64,000 nucleotides of DNA from Sinimarinibacterium flocculans (lineage in GTDB: Bacteria; Pseudomonadota; Gammaproteobacteria; Nevskiales; Nevskiaceae). The notes under the pieces were generated by a model, which was not told the origin of the DNA, did not search any database, and was given only the letters and a program-made list of their open reading frames with translations. The DNA is taken from the NCBI RefSeq assembly GCF_003201205.1, contig NZ_QICN01000003.1:1-64000 (forward strand), given 5' to 3'. Shown one piece after another: positions 1-7,479 of this stretch. Within the stretch, counting starts at the first letter, position 1, and each line of letters begins with the position of its first letter. Made by a program: the position numbers and the translations under genes.

Positions 1-14
1 GACGCCCGCCGACT

Positions 15-521
15 ATGCACGGCAGCTCGCTGCCACAGCGATATCATCAACTCACGGGCTCTAATCGAAACGCTACTCAACGCGGGGTAACGTCGGGCGC
101 ACAAGACCTCGATCGAGACTACCTCGGATACGAACAGATCGTTTTCTGGCTGAGGCGGTTTCCGCGCGATGCGCTTGAAAGCCGGCTGGTCTTCACGTCG
201 AACCGAACGGAGTCTTGGCAACGCGGCACATCCTTGGTGATGGGCGGCGTAGAGAAGCTAGGCATTTTGCCGGTGATCGTAGCCCTATACCTCCAGTTCA
301 AGGACACGAGTCGGATCTGGCCACCCGACATCACGGTAGCCGGAGGCCTTTTTGCGTTGCTGATCATCGGAATCTACGTCATCGGGATGTGGGCGGTCAG
401 TCGCAGGCTCCAGGTCGCCCGTTTCGAGCGGCTGCTAAAGGTGGCACTCGATCCGACCTTCAAAGTCGCGGACCACGATTCCATCGCTCATGCAGACCGA
501 CAGGGATGCGAATCTTGTTAG
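15..521 (+). CDS. Hypothetical two-helix membrane protein, possibly 5'-truncated by the window edge
   Basis: I do not recognise the family. The reading frame gives 168 residues. A charged N-terminal half is followed by two hydrophobic stretches near residues 80-93 and 108-129, so it is probably a small inner-membrane protein with both ends in the cytoplasm. The frame is open upstream to base 1, so the true start may lie outside the window. Codon use and base composition look less GC-rich than the core genes to the right. With the antitoxin that follows, this suggests acquired or accessory DNA. Function unknown. Confidence 0.5.
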   Translation: MHGSSLPQRYHQLTGSNRNATQRGVTSGAQDLDRDYLGYEQIVFWLRRFPRDALESRLVFTSNRTESWQRGTSLVMGGVEKLGILPVIVALYLQFKDTSRIWPPDITVAGGLFALLIIGIYVIGMWAVSRRLQVARFERLLKVALDPTFKVADHDSIAHADRQGCESC

Positions 522-560
522 GCGCCTACAGCGCGAGCACCCTGTGGCCCTAACTCATCA

Positions 561-812
561 ATGGTGAACAGCGTGATCGGCGCCGACCGTGGCAAGCAGC
601 TCGAAAGTTACGTGCAGCAGCTCGTTGATTCCGGGCATTACAGCTCAAAGAGCGAGGTCCTATGCGAGGGCGCGCGCTTGGTGCAGGATCGTGAAACGAC
701 GCTCGCCGCGCTGGACGCGTCCATCAGACGGGGTATCGCTGATGCCGACGCAGGGCGTACGAAACCGGCTGAGGTGATCTTCCGCAGGCTGGCGAAGAAG
801 TACGGCACGTGA
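561..812 (+). CDS. ParD-like type II antitoxin (ribbon-helix-helix)
   Basis: This 83-residue protein matches the ParD antitoxin pattern. It has an N-terminal strand, then a helix ending in a G-x-Y-x-S-x-S-E-V motif (GHYSSKSEV, about residues 25-33), then an R-L-V-Q-D-R-E-x-x-L-A-A-L stretch. The C-terminal tail is flexible and charged, and in the family it wraps the ParE toxin. ParD proteins bind their own promoter and neutralise ParE, a gyrase-targeting toxin. The gene is intact. The expected downstream parE is not: only a short remnant follows, so this is probably an orphan antitoxin. Family assignment is confident; activity is inferred. Confidence 0.8.
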   Translation: MVNSVIGADRGKQLESYVQQLVDSGHYSSKSEVLCEGARLVQDRETTLAALDASIRRGIADADAGRTKPAEVIFRRLAKKYGT

Positions 813-882
813 GGGCTTGGATCATGTAAGCGAGCGTGATCTCGAGGGCTGCCGGGATTGCTGGACCACCCGAGTGATATGA
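809..882 (+). pseudogene. Remnant of a ParE-family toxin gene
   Basis: A GTG overlapping the parD stop opens a frame reading VRAWIM and then a stop. In the next frame, from 832, the DNA reads ERDLEGCRDCW and stops at 880-882. ParE toxins typically begin with a short strand and then an S-x-x-A-E-R-D-L-E-x-I helix, so these two pieces look like the first 25 or so codons of parE broken by a frameshift and cut off. No further toxin-like sequence follows. The match is short, so confidence is limited. Confidence 0.4.
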
Positions 883-945
883 ATACGGCGCCCAATCGCA
901 TCACTGCGATGCGATCAGCGGCAGTCGCGCACGTTTCCTTGCAGC

Positions 946-981
946 AAAAAAACCGCACCGGCGCATGTCGCGCCGGTGCGG
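946..981 (-). terminator. Rho-independent terminator of the hydrolase gene
   Basis: A perfect 12-bp stem (953-964 with 970-981, CCGCACCGGCGC) closes a 5-nt loop. On the minus strand seven Ts follow it (946-952). It lies 16 bp after the stop of the minus-strand alpha/beta hydrolase. Confidence 0.9.
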
Positions 982-996
982 CGAGTCGTTGCTACT

Positions 997-2007
997 TCAG
1001 CGCAGCCGCGCCTTCAGTTCTTCGCTGGCCTGGTGCAGGGCCGCCCGGGTGCCCGGCACCTTCGACAGGGCATTGAGCAGGCCGAAGTCGTGGATCATGC
1101 CGTTGTAACGGGTGACGACGACCGGGACGCCGGCGGCGTCGAGCTTGCGGCCGTAGGCCTCACCCTCGTCGCGCAGCACGTCCTTTTCCGCGGTCACGAT
1201 CAGGGCCGGCGGCAGGCCAGCGAGCTGGTCCGGCGTGGCCTGCAGCGGTGAGGCGTAGATTTCCCGGCGCTGACGCGGATCGGTGGTGTACGCGTCCCAG
1301 AACCACTTCATCATGTTGCGGGTGAGGAAGTGGCCTTCGGCGAATGCGTCGTAGGACGCGTTCTCGAAGTTAGCATTGGTCACCGGCCACAGCAGGACCT
1401 GGCCACGCAGCGACGGTCCCTTCTTCTCCTTGGCCATCAGCGCGACGACCGCGGCCATGTTGCCGCCGACGCTGTTGCCGGCCACGGCGAGCCGCTTGCC
1501 GTCCACCTGGATCTGCGCGCCGTTCTCGGCCACCCAGCGGGTCGCGGCGTAGATCTGGTTGATGGCGACCGGATACCGCGCCTCGGGCGACGGGGTGTAG
1601 TCGACGTAGACGGCCGCGGCACCGGAGCCGGCGACGAGGTCGCGGATCAGGCGTTCGTGCGTCGGGTAGTCGCCGAGAATCCAGCCGCCGCCGTGGATGA
1701 ACATGAAGGCCGGCAGCAGGCCCTTGGCGCCGGACGGGCGCACCACGACGAGCTTGAGCGGCTTGCCGTCGACGGTGATGATCTTCTCGCTGACGTCGGC
1801 CGGCGGCAGGTCCGCGCCCTTCTGGGCGTTGACCAGCACCTGACGGGCATCGGCCGGCGACAGGGTTTCGAGCGGCTGGCCGCCACCCTGGGCCAGGGCC
1901 TCGAGAAAGGCCTGGGTGTTGCGTTCGACCCCGGGGCTGCCGGCGGCAAACGCGGGGGTGGTGAGGACGGCCGCCGTGGCGGCCAGCAGCGTGGACTTGA
2001 TGGACAT
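997..2007 (-). CDS. Secreted alpha/beta hydrolase, HSL-type esterase/lipase
   Basis: The 336-residue protein starts with a signal peptide (positive MSIK, hydrophobic core, cleavage near AFA-A at residue 22) and so should act in the periplasm. The mature part shows the hormone-sensitive-lipase signatures: oxyanion-hole HGGG at residues 105-108 and the nucleophile elbow GNSVGG (Ser179). A late Asp (EKDVLRDE) and His (GMIHDF) complete the triad. The family hydrolyses short or medium acyl esters; the substrate here is unknown. It is transcribed divergently from an AraC-type regulator, which is the natural candidate to control it. It ends at a strong intrinsic terminator. Confidence 0.88.
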   Translation of the reverse strand: MSIKSTLLAATAAVLTTPAFAAGSPGVERNTQAFLEALAQGGGQPLETLSPADARQVLVNAQKGADLPPADVSEKIITVDGKPLKLVVVRPSGAKGLLPAFMFIHGGGWILGDYPTHERLIRDLVAGSGAAAVYVDYTPSPEARYPVAINQIYAATRWVAENGAQIQVDGKRLAVAGNSVGGNMAAVVALMAKEKKGPSLRGQVLLWPVTNANFENASYDAFAEGHFLTRNMMKWFWDAYTTDPRQRREIYASPLQATPDQLAGLPPALIVTAEKDVLRDEGEAYGRKLDAAGVPVVVTRYNGMIHDFGLLNALSKVPGTRAALHQASEELKARLR

Positions 2008-2071
2008 GGCGTGACTCCTGTTCGGTTGGGGGCGGGAATCGCCCGACGGAGGTCACTTTACGGACGCCACA

Positions 2072-2083
2072 GATCTATAGATC
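2072..2083. promoter_or_regulatory. 12-bp perfect palindrome in the hydrolase/AraC divergent promoter
   Basis: GATCTATAGATC is self-complementary. It sits in the 94-bp AT-richer space between the hydrolase start and the regulator start, 18 bp before the regulator ATG. It could be an operator or part of the overlapping promoters. No binding protein is shown. Confidence 0.4.
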
Positions 2084-2101
2084 ATTAATCGTCCATAAAA
2101 C

Positions 2102-2959
2102 ATGATTGAGGATACAGAAATGGCGGCTGCCTGCACCGATCGGCTCGACGCGCTGCTCAACCACTTTCCGGTGCGGGCGCACCTGTTCCACGCCGGCGCG
2201 CTCTGCGGCATCACCGACTTCGACGCGCCGGATCACGGCGGGCAGTTGCATCTGGTGCGCGGTGGCGCGCTGGACGTGGTGCATCCCGGCTCGCCACCGC
2301 TGCAGATCCGCGAGCCGAGCCTGCTGCTCTACCCGCGGCCGATGGCGCGTCGCTTCATCTCCGATGCGGCGGACGGCGCGGTGACCACCTGCGCCAACCT
2401 GCATTTCGAGGGCGGCACGTCCAATCCGATCGCCGGCGCCCTGCCCGACGTGCTGTGCCTGCCGCTGGCCGGCATCGACGGGCTGGATCGCACCTTGGCA
2501 CTGCTGTTCGAGGAGGCGCGCAGCGAATACTGCGGCCGGCGCGAGATGATCGACCGCCTGTTCGAGGTGGCGCTGATCCAGGTGCTGCGGCACCTGATGG
2601 AAACCGGCCGGCTCGAAGGCGGCATGCTCGCCGGGATGTCGCACCCCAAGCTGCGCAAGGCGCTGGTGGCGATCCACGAACAGCCGGCCGTGGACTGGTC
2701 GCTGGAGCGGCTGGGCGAGATCGCCGGCATGTCGCGCAGCGCGTTCGCCACTGCCTTTCACGACACCCTGGGCTGCACGCCCGGCGCCTACCTGCAGGCC
2801 TGGCGCGTGCGGCTCACGCAGAAGGCGCTGCGCAAGGGGCAACCGCTGAAGCTGATCGCCGCGGACGTCGGCTACGGCAGTGAGGCGGCGCTGTCGCGCG
2901 CCTTCAAGGCGCAGAGCGGCATGAGCCCGCGCGAATGGCGGCAGTCGCAGCCGGCCTGA
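2102..2959 (+). CDS. AraC-family transcriptional regulator with N-terminal cupin domain
   Basis: The 285-residue protein has an N-terminal cupin-like sensor region (about residues 10-190, AraC-binding cupin_6 type). The C-terminal double helix-turn-helix (about 195-283) carries the usual AraC features: W-S-L-E-R-L-G-E-I-A-G-M-S-R-S and later G-Y-G-S-E-A-A-L-S-R-A-F-K. Start at 2102 gives MIEDTEM; an in-frame ATG at 2120 is a possible alternative. It is divergent from the secreted hydrolase and also lies just upstream of the molybdopterin operon, so it could regulate either or both. The ligand is unknown. Confidence 0.88.
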   Translation: MIEDTEMAAACTDRLDALLNHFPVRAHLFHAGALCGITDFDAPDHGGQLHLVRGGALDVVHPGSPPLQIREPSLLLYPRPMARRFISDAADGAVTTCANLHFEGGTSNPIAGALPDVLCLPLAGIDGLDRTLALLFEEARSEYCGRREMIDRLFEVALIQVLRHLMETGRLEGGMLAGMSHPKLRKALVAIHEQPAVDWSLERLGEIAGMSRSAFATAFHDTLGCTPGAYLQAWRVRLTQKALRKGQPLKLIAADVGYGSEAALSRAFKAQSGMSPREWRQSQPA

Positions 2960-2992
2960 GCGCAGCGGCGACGCAGGCCGGTCCGGCCATCA

Positions 2993-3040
2993 GTCTGACA
3001 ATACTGTCCATTTGACATTATTTTTGATTTACACATTGTC
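2993..3040 (+). promoter_or_regulatory. AT-rich promoter/operator region of the molybdoenzyme operon
   Basis: This is the most AT-rich stretch of the left end. TGACA at 2996-3000 and TGTCC at 3005-3009 form a near-palindrome with a 4-bp spacer. A TTGACA box follows at 3012-3017 and could be a -35 element, though no convincing -10 is obvious. A GAGGAG ribosome-binding site near 3073-3078 precedes the ATG at 3086. Confidence 0.4.
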
Positions 3041-3085
3041 TTTGTATCTGCTATATCTCCGGCACAGCCATCTGAGGAGATTGGC

Positions 3086-5329
3086 ATGTCCCGGGAGATC
3101 TACACCCACTGCCACTACTGCGCGTCGCTGTGCGGCGTTGCGGTAGAAGTCGACGACACCGGCCGCGACATCGTCGATATCCGGCCCGACCGCGAGAACC
3201 CGTTCTCCTGGGGCGATTTCTGCCGCAAGGGCAAGGCGGCGGCCGGCATGCGCAACCATCCGCAGCGCATCACCACGCCGATGCGGCGCGTGGGCGACCG
3301 TTATGTGCCGGCCACCTACGAGGAAGCCATCGCCGACATCGCCGAGCGCATGAACCGGATCATCGAACGCCACGGTGCGGACGCCGTCGGCTCGTATCAC
3401 GGCAATCCGCTGGGCCATAACTTCGGCGACTCGAACCTGCACAGCGGACTGCTGGCGGCCATCGGCACCGGCAACCGCTTCTGGGTCGGCTCGCTCGACC
3501 AGAATTCGCTGCACGTGGTGCAGGAGGAGATGTTCGGTTGCGAGCTGATGTCCGTGCCCACGGACATCGACGCCTGCGAATGCTTCCTGCTGATCGGCAT
3601 GGACCCGGCGGTCAGCAAGTTCGGCTGGATCGAGGTGATTCCCAACGGCTGGAACCGGGTACTCGCCGCGCGCGACCGCGGGGCGGACCTGATCGTCGTG
3701 GACCCGCGCGTGACCAGCACGACGCGCGAGGCGCGCACGCACGTGCTCGTGCGTCCCGGCGAGGACTGGGCGTTCCTGCTGGCGCTGATCCGCATCATCG
3801 TCGACGAAGGCTGGAACCGCGCGCCGGAAGCGGTGCCGGTCAACGGCCTCGACGAGTTCTTCGCGCTGGTGCGCGAGGCGGACCTGGATGCCCTGTCGGC
3901 GCGCTGCGGCGTGCCGATACCGCAACTGCGCGACGTCGCGGAGCGTTTCGCCAAAGCGAACACCGCCGCCTGCGTGACGCACACCGGGCTTGCACATTCG
4001 GGCACCGGCACTGTCGGCGAGTGGCTGAGCCAGCTGCTCAATCTCATCACCAACCGCATGGACATGCCGGGCGGCAAGCGCTACGAGCGCGGCTTCGTCG
4101 ATCTGCCGAAGGCCTGGGCGATGATGGCGCCCAAGTCCAAGCACCGCTCGCGCCTGCGCGACCTGCCGACGGTGGCCGGCTTCCACACCGTGGCCGAGAT
4201 GGCCGACGAGATTCTCACGCCAGGCCCCGGACAGATCCGGGCGATGCTGATCTGCTCCGGCAACCCGGTAGTGTCCGGCCCCGACGGCGACACGCTGGAC
4301 CGGGCGCTGTCGGAACTCGACCTGCTGGTTGCGGTGGACATCGTGCAGCGCGAGAGCCATCGCCATGCGCACTGGCTGATTCCCGGCACGCACTGGCTGG
4401 AGCGCGAAGGTCTGCATCTGGCCTTCGGCAGCATCATGGACCAGCCGTTCGCGCAGTACGCGCGGCGCGCCGTGGCGCCGCCCGAGGGCGTGCGCGAGGA
4501 ATGGCGCTTCTTCGTCGATCTGGCGCTGAAGATGAAGCGCCCGCTGTTCGGCATCCGCGGCGTGAACGCGATCGTGCGCGCGAGCCGCGCGCTGGCGAAG
4601 CTGCTGGGCCTGAAGAAGTTCGAGTTCGGACCGGCGTGGTTCGAGTGGCTGATGGTCACCGCGGGCCGGCGCGTGAAGCTGCGCGACATCAAGGCGCGCG
4701 CGCACGGCCACCTCTACGACCGCAAGCGCTATGGCGACCTGGCCAAATCCCTGCGCACGCCGAGCCGCAAGATCGAATGCGCGCCGCCGGCGCTGATGGA
4801 CGAATGCCGACGGCTGCTGAGCCTGCCGCCGCCGGCCTGCGACCCGGACTACCCGTTCGTGCTGCTGAGCCGGCGCAACCGCGAATCGATGAACTCCTGG
4901 ATGAACGAGAACGCGCAGCTGTTCCAGCAGCATCGCGGCAACCAGGCCGAGCTGCATGCGGACGACATGCAGGCGCTGGGACTGGAGGACGGCGATCGCG
5001 TGCGCGTGCGCTCCGCGGTCGGCGAGATCGAGCTGACGGTGACGACGGGCAACGGCGGGCTGCCGGGCATCGTCACGATTCCGCACGGCTGGGGATCGCG
5101 GGTCTTCGACGCCCGCACGCCCGGCCGCTTCAGCCAGTGGGGCACCAACCGCAACCGTCTGGTCGACAACCGCGCCATCGATCCGCTGTCGCAGACCCCG
5201 CTGCTGAACATGACCCGGGTGCGCATCGAGCGTCTCGACGCGACCGCCGACGCCGGCCCGGATGCCGGCACGCAGGCGGCATCGCAGGGTGTTTCCGAAG
5301 GCGCGTCCCGCACGGTGGCCGCCGCATGA
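3086..5329 (+). CDS. Molybdopterin-dependent oxidoreductase catalytic subunit (4Fe-4S, FdhA-like)
   Basis: The 747-residue protein is a member of the DMSO-reductase superfamily. An N-terminal 4Fe-4S site is visible as Cys9, Cys12, Cys16 and Cys46 (HCHYCASLCG ... GDFCRKGK). The molybdopterin-binding core follows, with the family-typical PNGWNR and VDPR segments. The C-terminal dinucleotide-binding barrel includes NRESMNSWMNE and GDRVRVRSAVGEIE. There is no Tat signal, so it should be cytoplasmic. The substrate is not evident: formate dehydrogenase is only the nearest annotated shape. Its stop overlaps the ferredoxin start (ATGA), and ferredoxin and reductase genes follow, so electrons probably move between NAD(P)H and the Mo site through the ferredoxin. 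Confidence 0.85.
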   Translation: MSREIYTHCHYCASLCGVAVEVDDTGRDIVDIRPDRENPFSWGDFCRKGKAAAGMRNHPQRITTPMRRVGDRYVPATYEEAIADIAERMNRIIERHGADAVGSYHGNPLGHNFGDSNLHSGLLAAIGTGNRFWVGSLDQNSLHVVQEEMFGCELMSVPTDIDACECFLLIGMDPAVSKFGWIEVIPNGWNRVLAARDRGADLIVVDPRVTSTTREARTHVLVRPGEDWAFLLALIRIIVDEGWNRAPEAVPVNGLDEFFALVREADLDALSARCGVPIPQLRDVAERFAKANTAACVTHTGLAHSGTGTVGEWLSQLLNLITNRMDMPGGKRYERGFVDLPKAWAMMAPKSKHRSRLRDLPTVAGFHTVAEMADEILTPGPGQIRAMLICSGNPVVSGPDGDTLDRALSELDLLVAVDIVQRESHRHAHWLIPGTHWLEREGLHLAFGSIMDQPFAQYARRAVAPPEGVREEWRFFVDLALKMKRPLFGIRGVNAIVRASRALAKLLGLKKFEFGPAWFEWLMVTAGRRVKLRDIKARAHGHLYDRKRYGDLAKSLRTPSRKIECAPPALMDECRRLLSLPPPACDPDYPFVLLSRRNRESMNSWMNENAQLFQQHRGNQAELHADDMQALGLEDGDRVRVRSAVGEIELTVTTGNGGLPGIVTIPHGWGSRVFDARTPGRFSQWGTNRNRLVDNRAIDPLSQTPLLNMTRVRIERLDATADAGPDAGTQAASQGVSEGASRTVAAA

Positions 5330-5592
5330 GCTACGTCATCGTCGGCTCCTGCGTGAACGACGCCGTGTGCACCGAGGTGTGTCCGGTCAACTGCATCCAG
5401 CCGACGCCGGACGCACGCGACTTCGCCACGGCGGAAATGCTCTACATCAACCCGGCGCTGTGCATCGACTGCCATGCCTGTGCCGAGGCCTGCCCGGTGG
5501 ACGCGATCTACCCGGCGGAGCGCCTGCCGCCGGAGTGGTCGGCGTATCGCGAGATCAACGCCGCGTTCTTCAAGCCGGAGGCGCGCTCGTGA
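5326..5592 (+). CDS. Ferredoxin, 7Fe/8Fe type
   Basis: This is an 88-residue two-cluster ferredoxin. The first cluster region has Cys9, Cys15, Cys19-Pro and Cys23. The second has the classical C-x2-C-x2-C-x3-C-P motif (Cys46, 49, 52, 56; CIDCHACAEACP). The spacing of the first group resembles FdxA-type 7Fe ferredoxins. It overlaps the upstream oxidoreductase by ATGA and the downstream FAD reductase by GTGA. All three are therefore translationally coupled and probably form one electron-transfer chain. Confidence 0.9.
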   Translation: MSYVIVGSCVNDAVCTEVCPVNCIQPTPDARDFATAEMLYINPALCIDCHACAEACPVDAIYPAERLPPEWSAYREINAAFFKPEARS

Positions 5593-6953
5593 GCGCGGCG
5601 CCGCGGCGGCTCGACGTGGCCATCGTCGGCGCCGGCCCGTCGGCGCTCTACACCGCGGCGGCGCTGGCGCGGCTCGACGATCCGCAGGTGCACGTGAACC
5701 TGATCGAGCGCCTGCCGGTCATCGGCGGACTCGCCCGCTCCGGCGTGGCGCCCGACCACTGGACGCGCCGCCAGGTGATCGACGCCTACGAGACGCTGGC
5801 GCGCAGCAGCGGCCGCCTGCAGTTCTTCGGCAACGTGGACGTGGGCCGCGACATCACGATCGCCGACCTGCTGGCGCATCACCACGCGGTGATCCACGCA
5901 GTGGGCGCCTCGGGCAGTCAGCCGCTGGGCATTCCCGGCGAGGATCTGGACGGCTGCCACGCGTCGAGCCGCTTCGTCGGCTGGTACAACGGCCACCCGG
6001 ATGACGCGGACCTCGAGGTGCGGCTCGACCACGAGCGGGCGGTGGTCGTCGGCAACGGCAATGTCGCGCTGGACATCGCGCGCATCCTGCTGCGCGCCGA
6101 TGCCGACTGGGACCGCTCCGACATCGCTCCGCATGCGCGCGCGGCGCTGGCGGACAGCCGCATCCGCGAAGTCTGCGTGCTCGGCCGGCGCGGACCCGGC
6201 CAGGCCGCCTTCACCAACCCCGAACTGCTGGAACTCGCCGCCCTGCCTGACGTGCATCTCGATGTCGATGCGGCGGAGCTGACCGATGCGCCGTGGACCG
6301 ACACCGGCTTTGCGGCCACGCTGCGCCGCAGAACGCTGGAGGCCTGCGCACGCGCGCCGGCGACACCGGATCGCAAGCGGCTGCGCCTGCGCTTCTGCGT
6401 ATCGCCGGTCGAGATCCTGGGGCAGACGCGGGTCGAGGGCGTACGCCTGGTACGCAACCGGCTGGCCGTCACCGACGACGGCCGCGTGCGCGCCGAACCG
6501 CTCGGCGAGACCGAGGACCTGCCCGCCGGCCTGGTCGTGCACGCCGTGGGCTACCGTGCGCAGCCGCCGGCCGGCCTGCCCTTCGATGCGCAGGCGGGCG
6601 TCGTCCCGCAGTGGGAGGGCCGCGTGCTGCGGTCTGCGCACGGCGAGGTGATGGCCGGCCACTACGTCGTCGGCTGGATCAAGCGCGGGCCGCGCGGCGT
6701 GATCGGCAGCAACAAGAGCTGTGCCGCGCAAACGGTGCGCGCCCTGCTCGACGACTTCGCCGCCGGACGGCTCGCCGCGCCGGAACGGCCGGCCGCATCG
6801 TTCGAGGCTTTCGTGCAGAGCCGGCAACCGGAGCGGGTCTGCTATCGCGGCTGGCGGGCGATCGACCGTCACGAGCGCGCGCAGGCCCAGGCCGCGCAGC
6901 CGCGCCGCAAGCTGAGCCGCGTCGACGAGATGCTGCGCGTGGCGCGCATGTGA
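5589..6953 (+). CDS. Ferredoxin/adrenodoxin-NADP+ reductase (FprA-like flavoprotein)
   Basis: With the GTG start at 5589 the protein has 454 residues, the usual length of FprA/adrenodoxin reductases. An N-terminal FAD-binding fold (VAIVGAGPSALYTAAAL), a central NADP-binding fold (AVVVGNGNVALDIARILL) and the conserved LGRRGPGQAAFTNPEL segment are visible. The C-terminal GWIKRGPRGVIGSNK region is typical of this family. It should transfer electrons between NADPH and the ferredoxin encoded just upstream. The GTGA overlap with that gene decides the start. Confidence 0.9.
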   Translation: MSAAPRRLDVAIVGAGPSALYTAAALARLDDPQVHVNLIERLPVIGGLARSGVAPDHWTRRQVIDAYETLARSSGRLQFFGNVDVGRDITIADLLAHHHAVIHAVGASGSQPLGIPGEDLDGCHASSRFVGWYNGHPDDADLEVRLDHERAVVVGNGNVALDIARILLRADADWDRSDIAPHARAALADSRIREVCVLGRRGPGQAAFTNPELLELAALPDVHLDVDAAELTDAPWTDTGFAATLRRRTLEACARAPATPDRKRLRLRFCVSPVEILGQTRVEGVRLVRNRLAVTDDGRVRAEPLGETEDLPAGLVVHAVGYRAQPPAGLPFDAQAGVVPQWEGRVLRSAHGEVMAGHYVVGWIKRGPRGVIGSNKSCAAQTVRALLDDFAAGRLAAPERPAASFEAFVQSRQPERVCYRGWRAIDRHERAQAQAAQPRRKLSRVDEMLRVARM

Positions 6954-7027
6954 CGCCGGTCGGGGTGGCGCGGCCGGCGCGCCATCGCCGACACTGCGCG
7001 GGCACGACACGCCGGAGCGCCGCACCG

Positions 7028-7474
7028 ATGACCCGCTACGACCACGTCCCTGCCCGCACGGTCCGCTTCTGGGCCTGGCTCGATTCCGGCGTCACGCTGA
7101 TGCTGGCGCTGCCGCCGCTGGCACCGAAGTTCATCGCGATGCTGTACTGGGCCAACGGCCTGATCGGCGGCACCGCCGAGGCACCGGCCTTCGAGCCGAT
7201 CCATTACCTCTTCGTCTACCTCACCGGCACCCTCGTCAGCGTCTGGGTCATCGCGCGCCTGCTGCACCCGATCGGGCTGTTCGCGGTGATCGACGGCTGG
7301 GGCCGCCTGTACGTGGCGCTGGCGCTGGCCTGGGTGATTCTCGGCATGGGCGGACCGCCGATCCTGTGGCTGTTCGTGTTCACCGAGGGCGCCGGCACGG
7401 TCGGCCAGTTGCGCGCGGCCTACCGTCGGCCGAAGGCCGCGCTGCCCGGGACCGGTGCCGAACCGGCCGCCTGA
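7028..7474 (+). CDS. Hypothetical integral membrane protein
   Basis: The 148-residue protein has about four hydrophobic segments (residues 14-30, 57-76, 80-95 and 98-117) and a basic, Pro/Ala-rich tail. I do not recognise a family. It follows the reductase gene by 74 bp on the same strand and could be its last operon member, though the gap is larger than the overlaps upstream. Function unknown. Confidence 0.7.
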   Translation: MTRYDHVPARTVRFWAWLDSGVTLMLALPPLAPKFIAMLYWANGLIGGTAEAPAFEPIHYLFVYLTGTLVSVWVIARLLHPIGLFAVIDGWGRLYVALALAWVILGMGGPPILWLFVFTEGAGTVGQLRAAYRRPKAALPGTGAEPAA

Positions 7475-7479
7475 GTTCC

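Noticed and set aside
3029-5086. Very long open frame (685 codons) antisense to the molybdoenzyme gene
   Set aside because: It is the mirror of a GC-rich gene, is rich in Arg/Ala/His without domain signals, and the sense frame has clear motifs.
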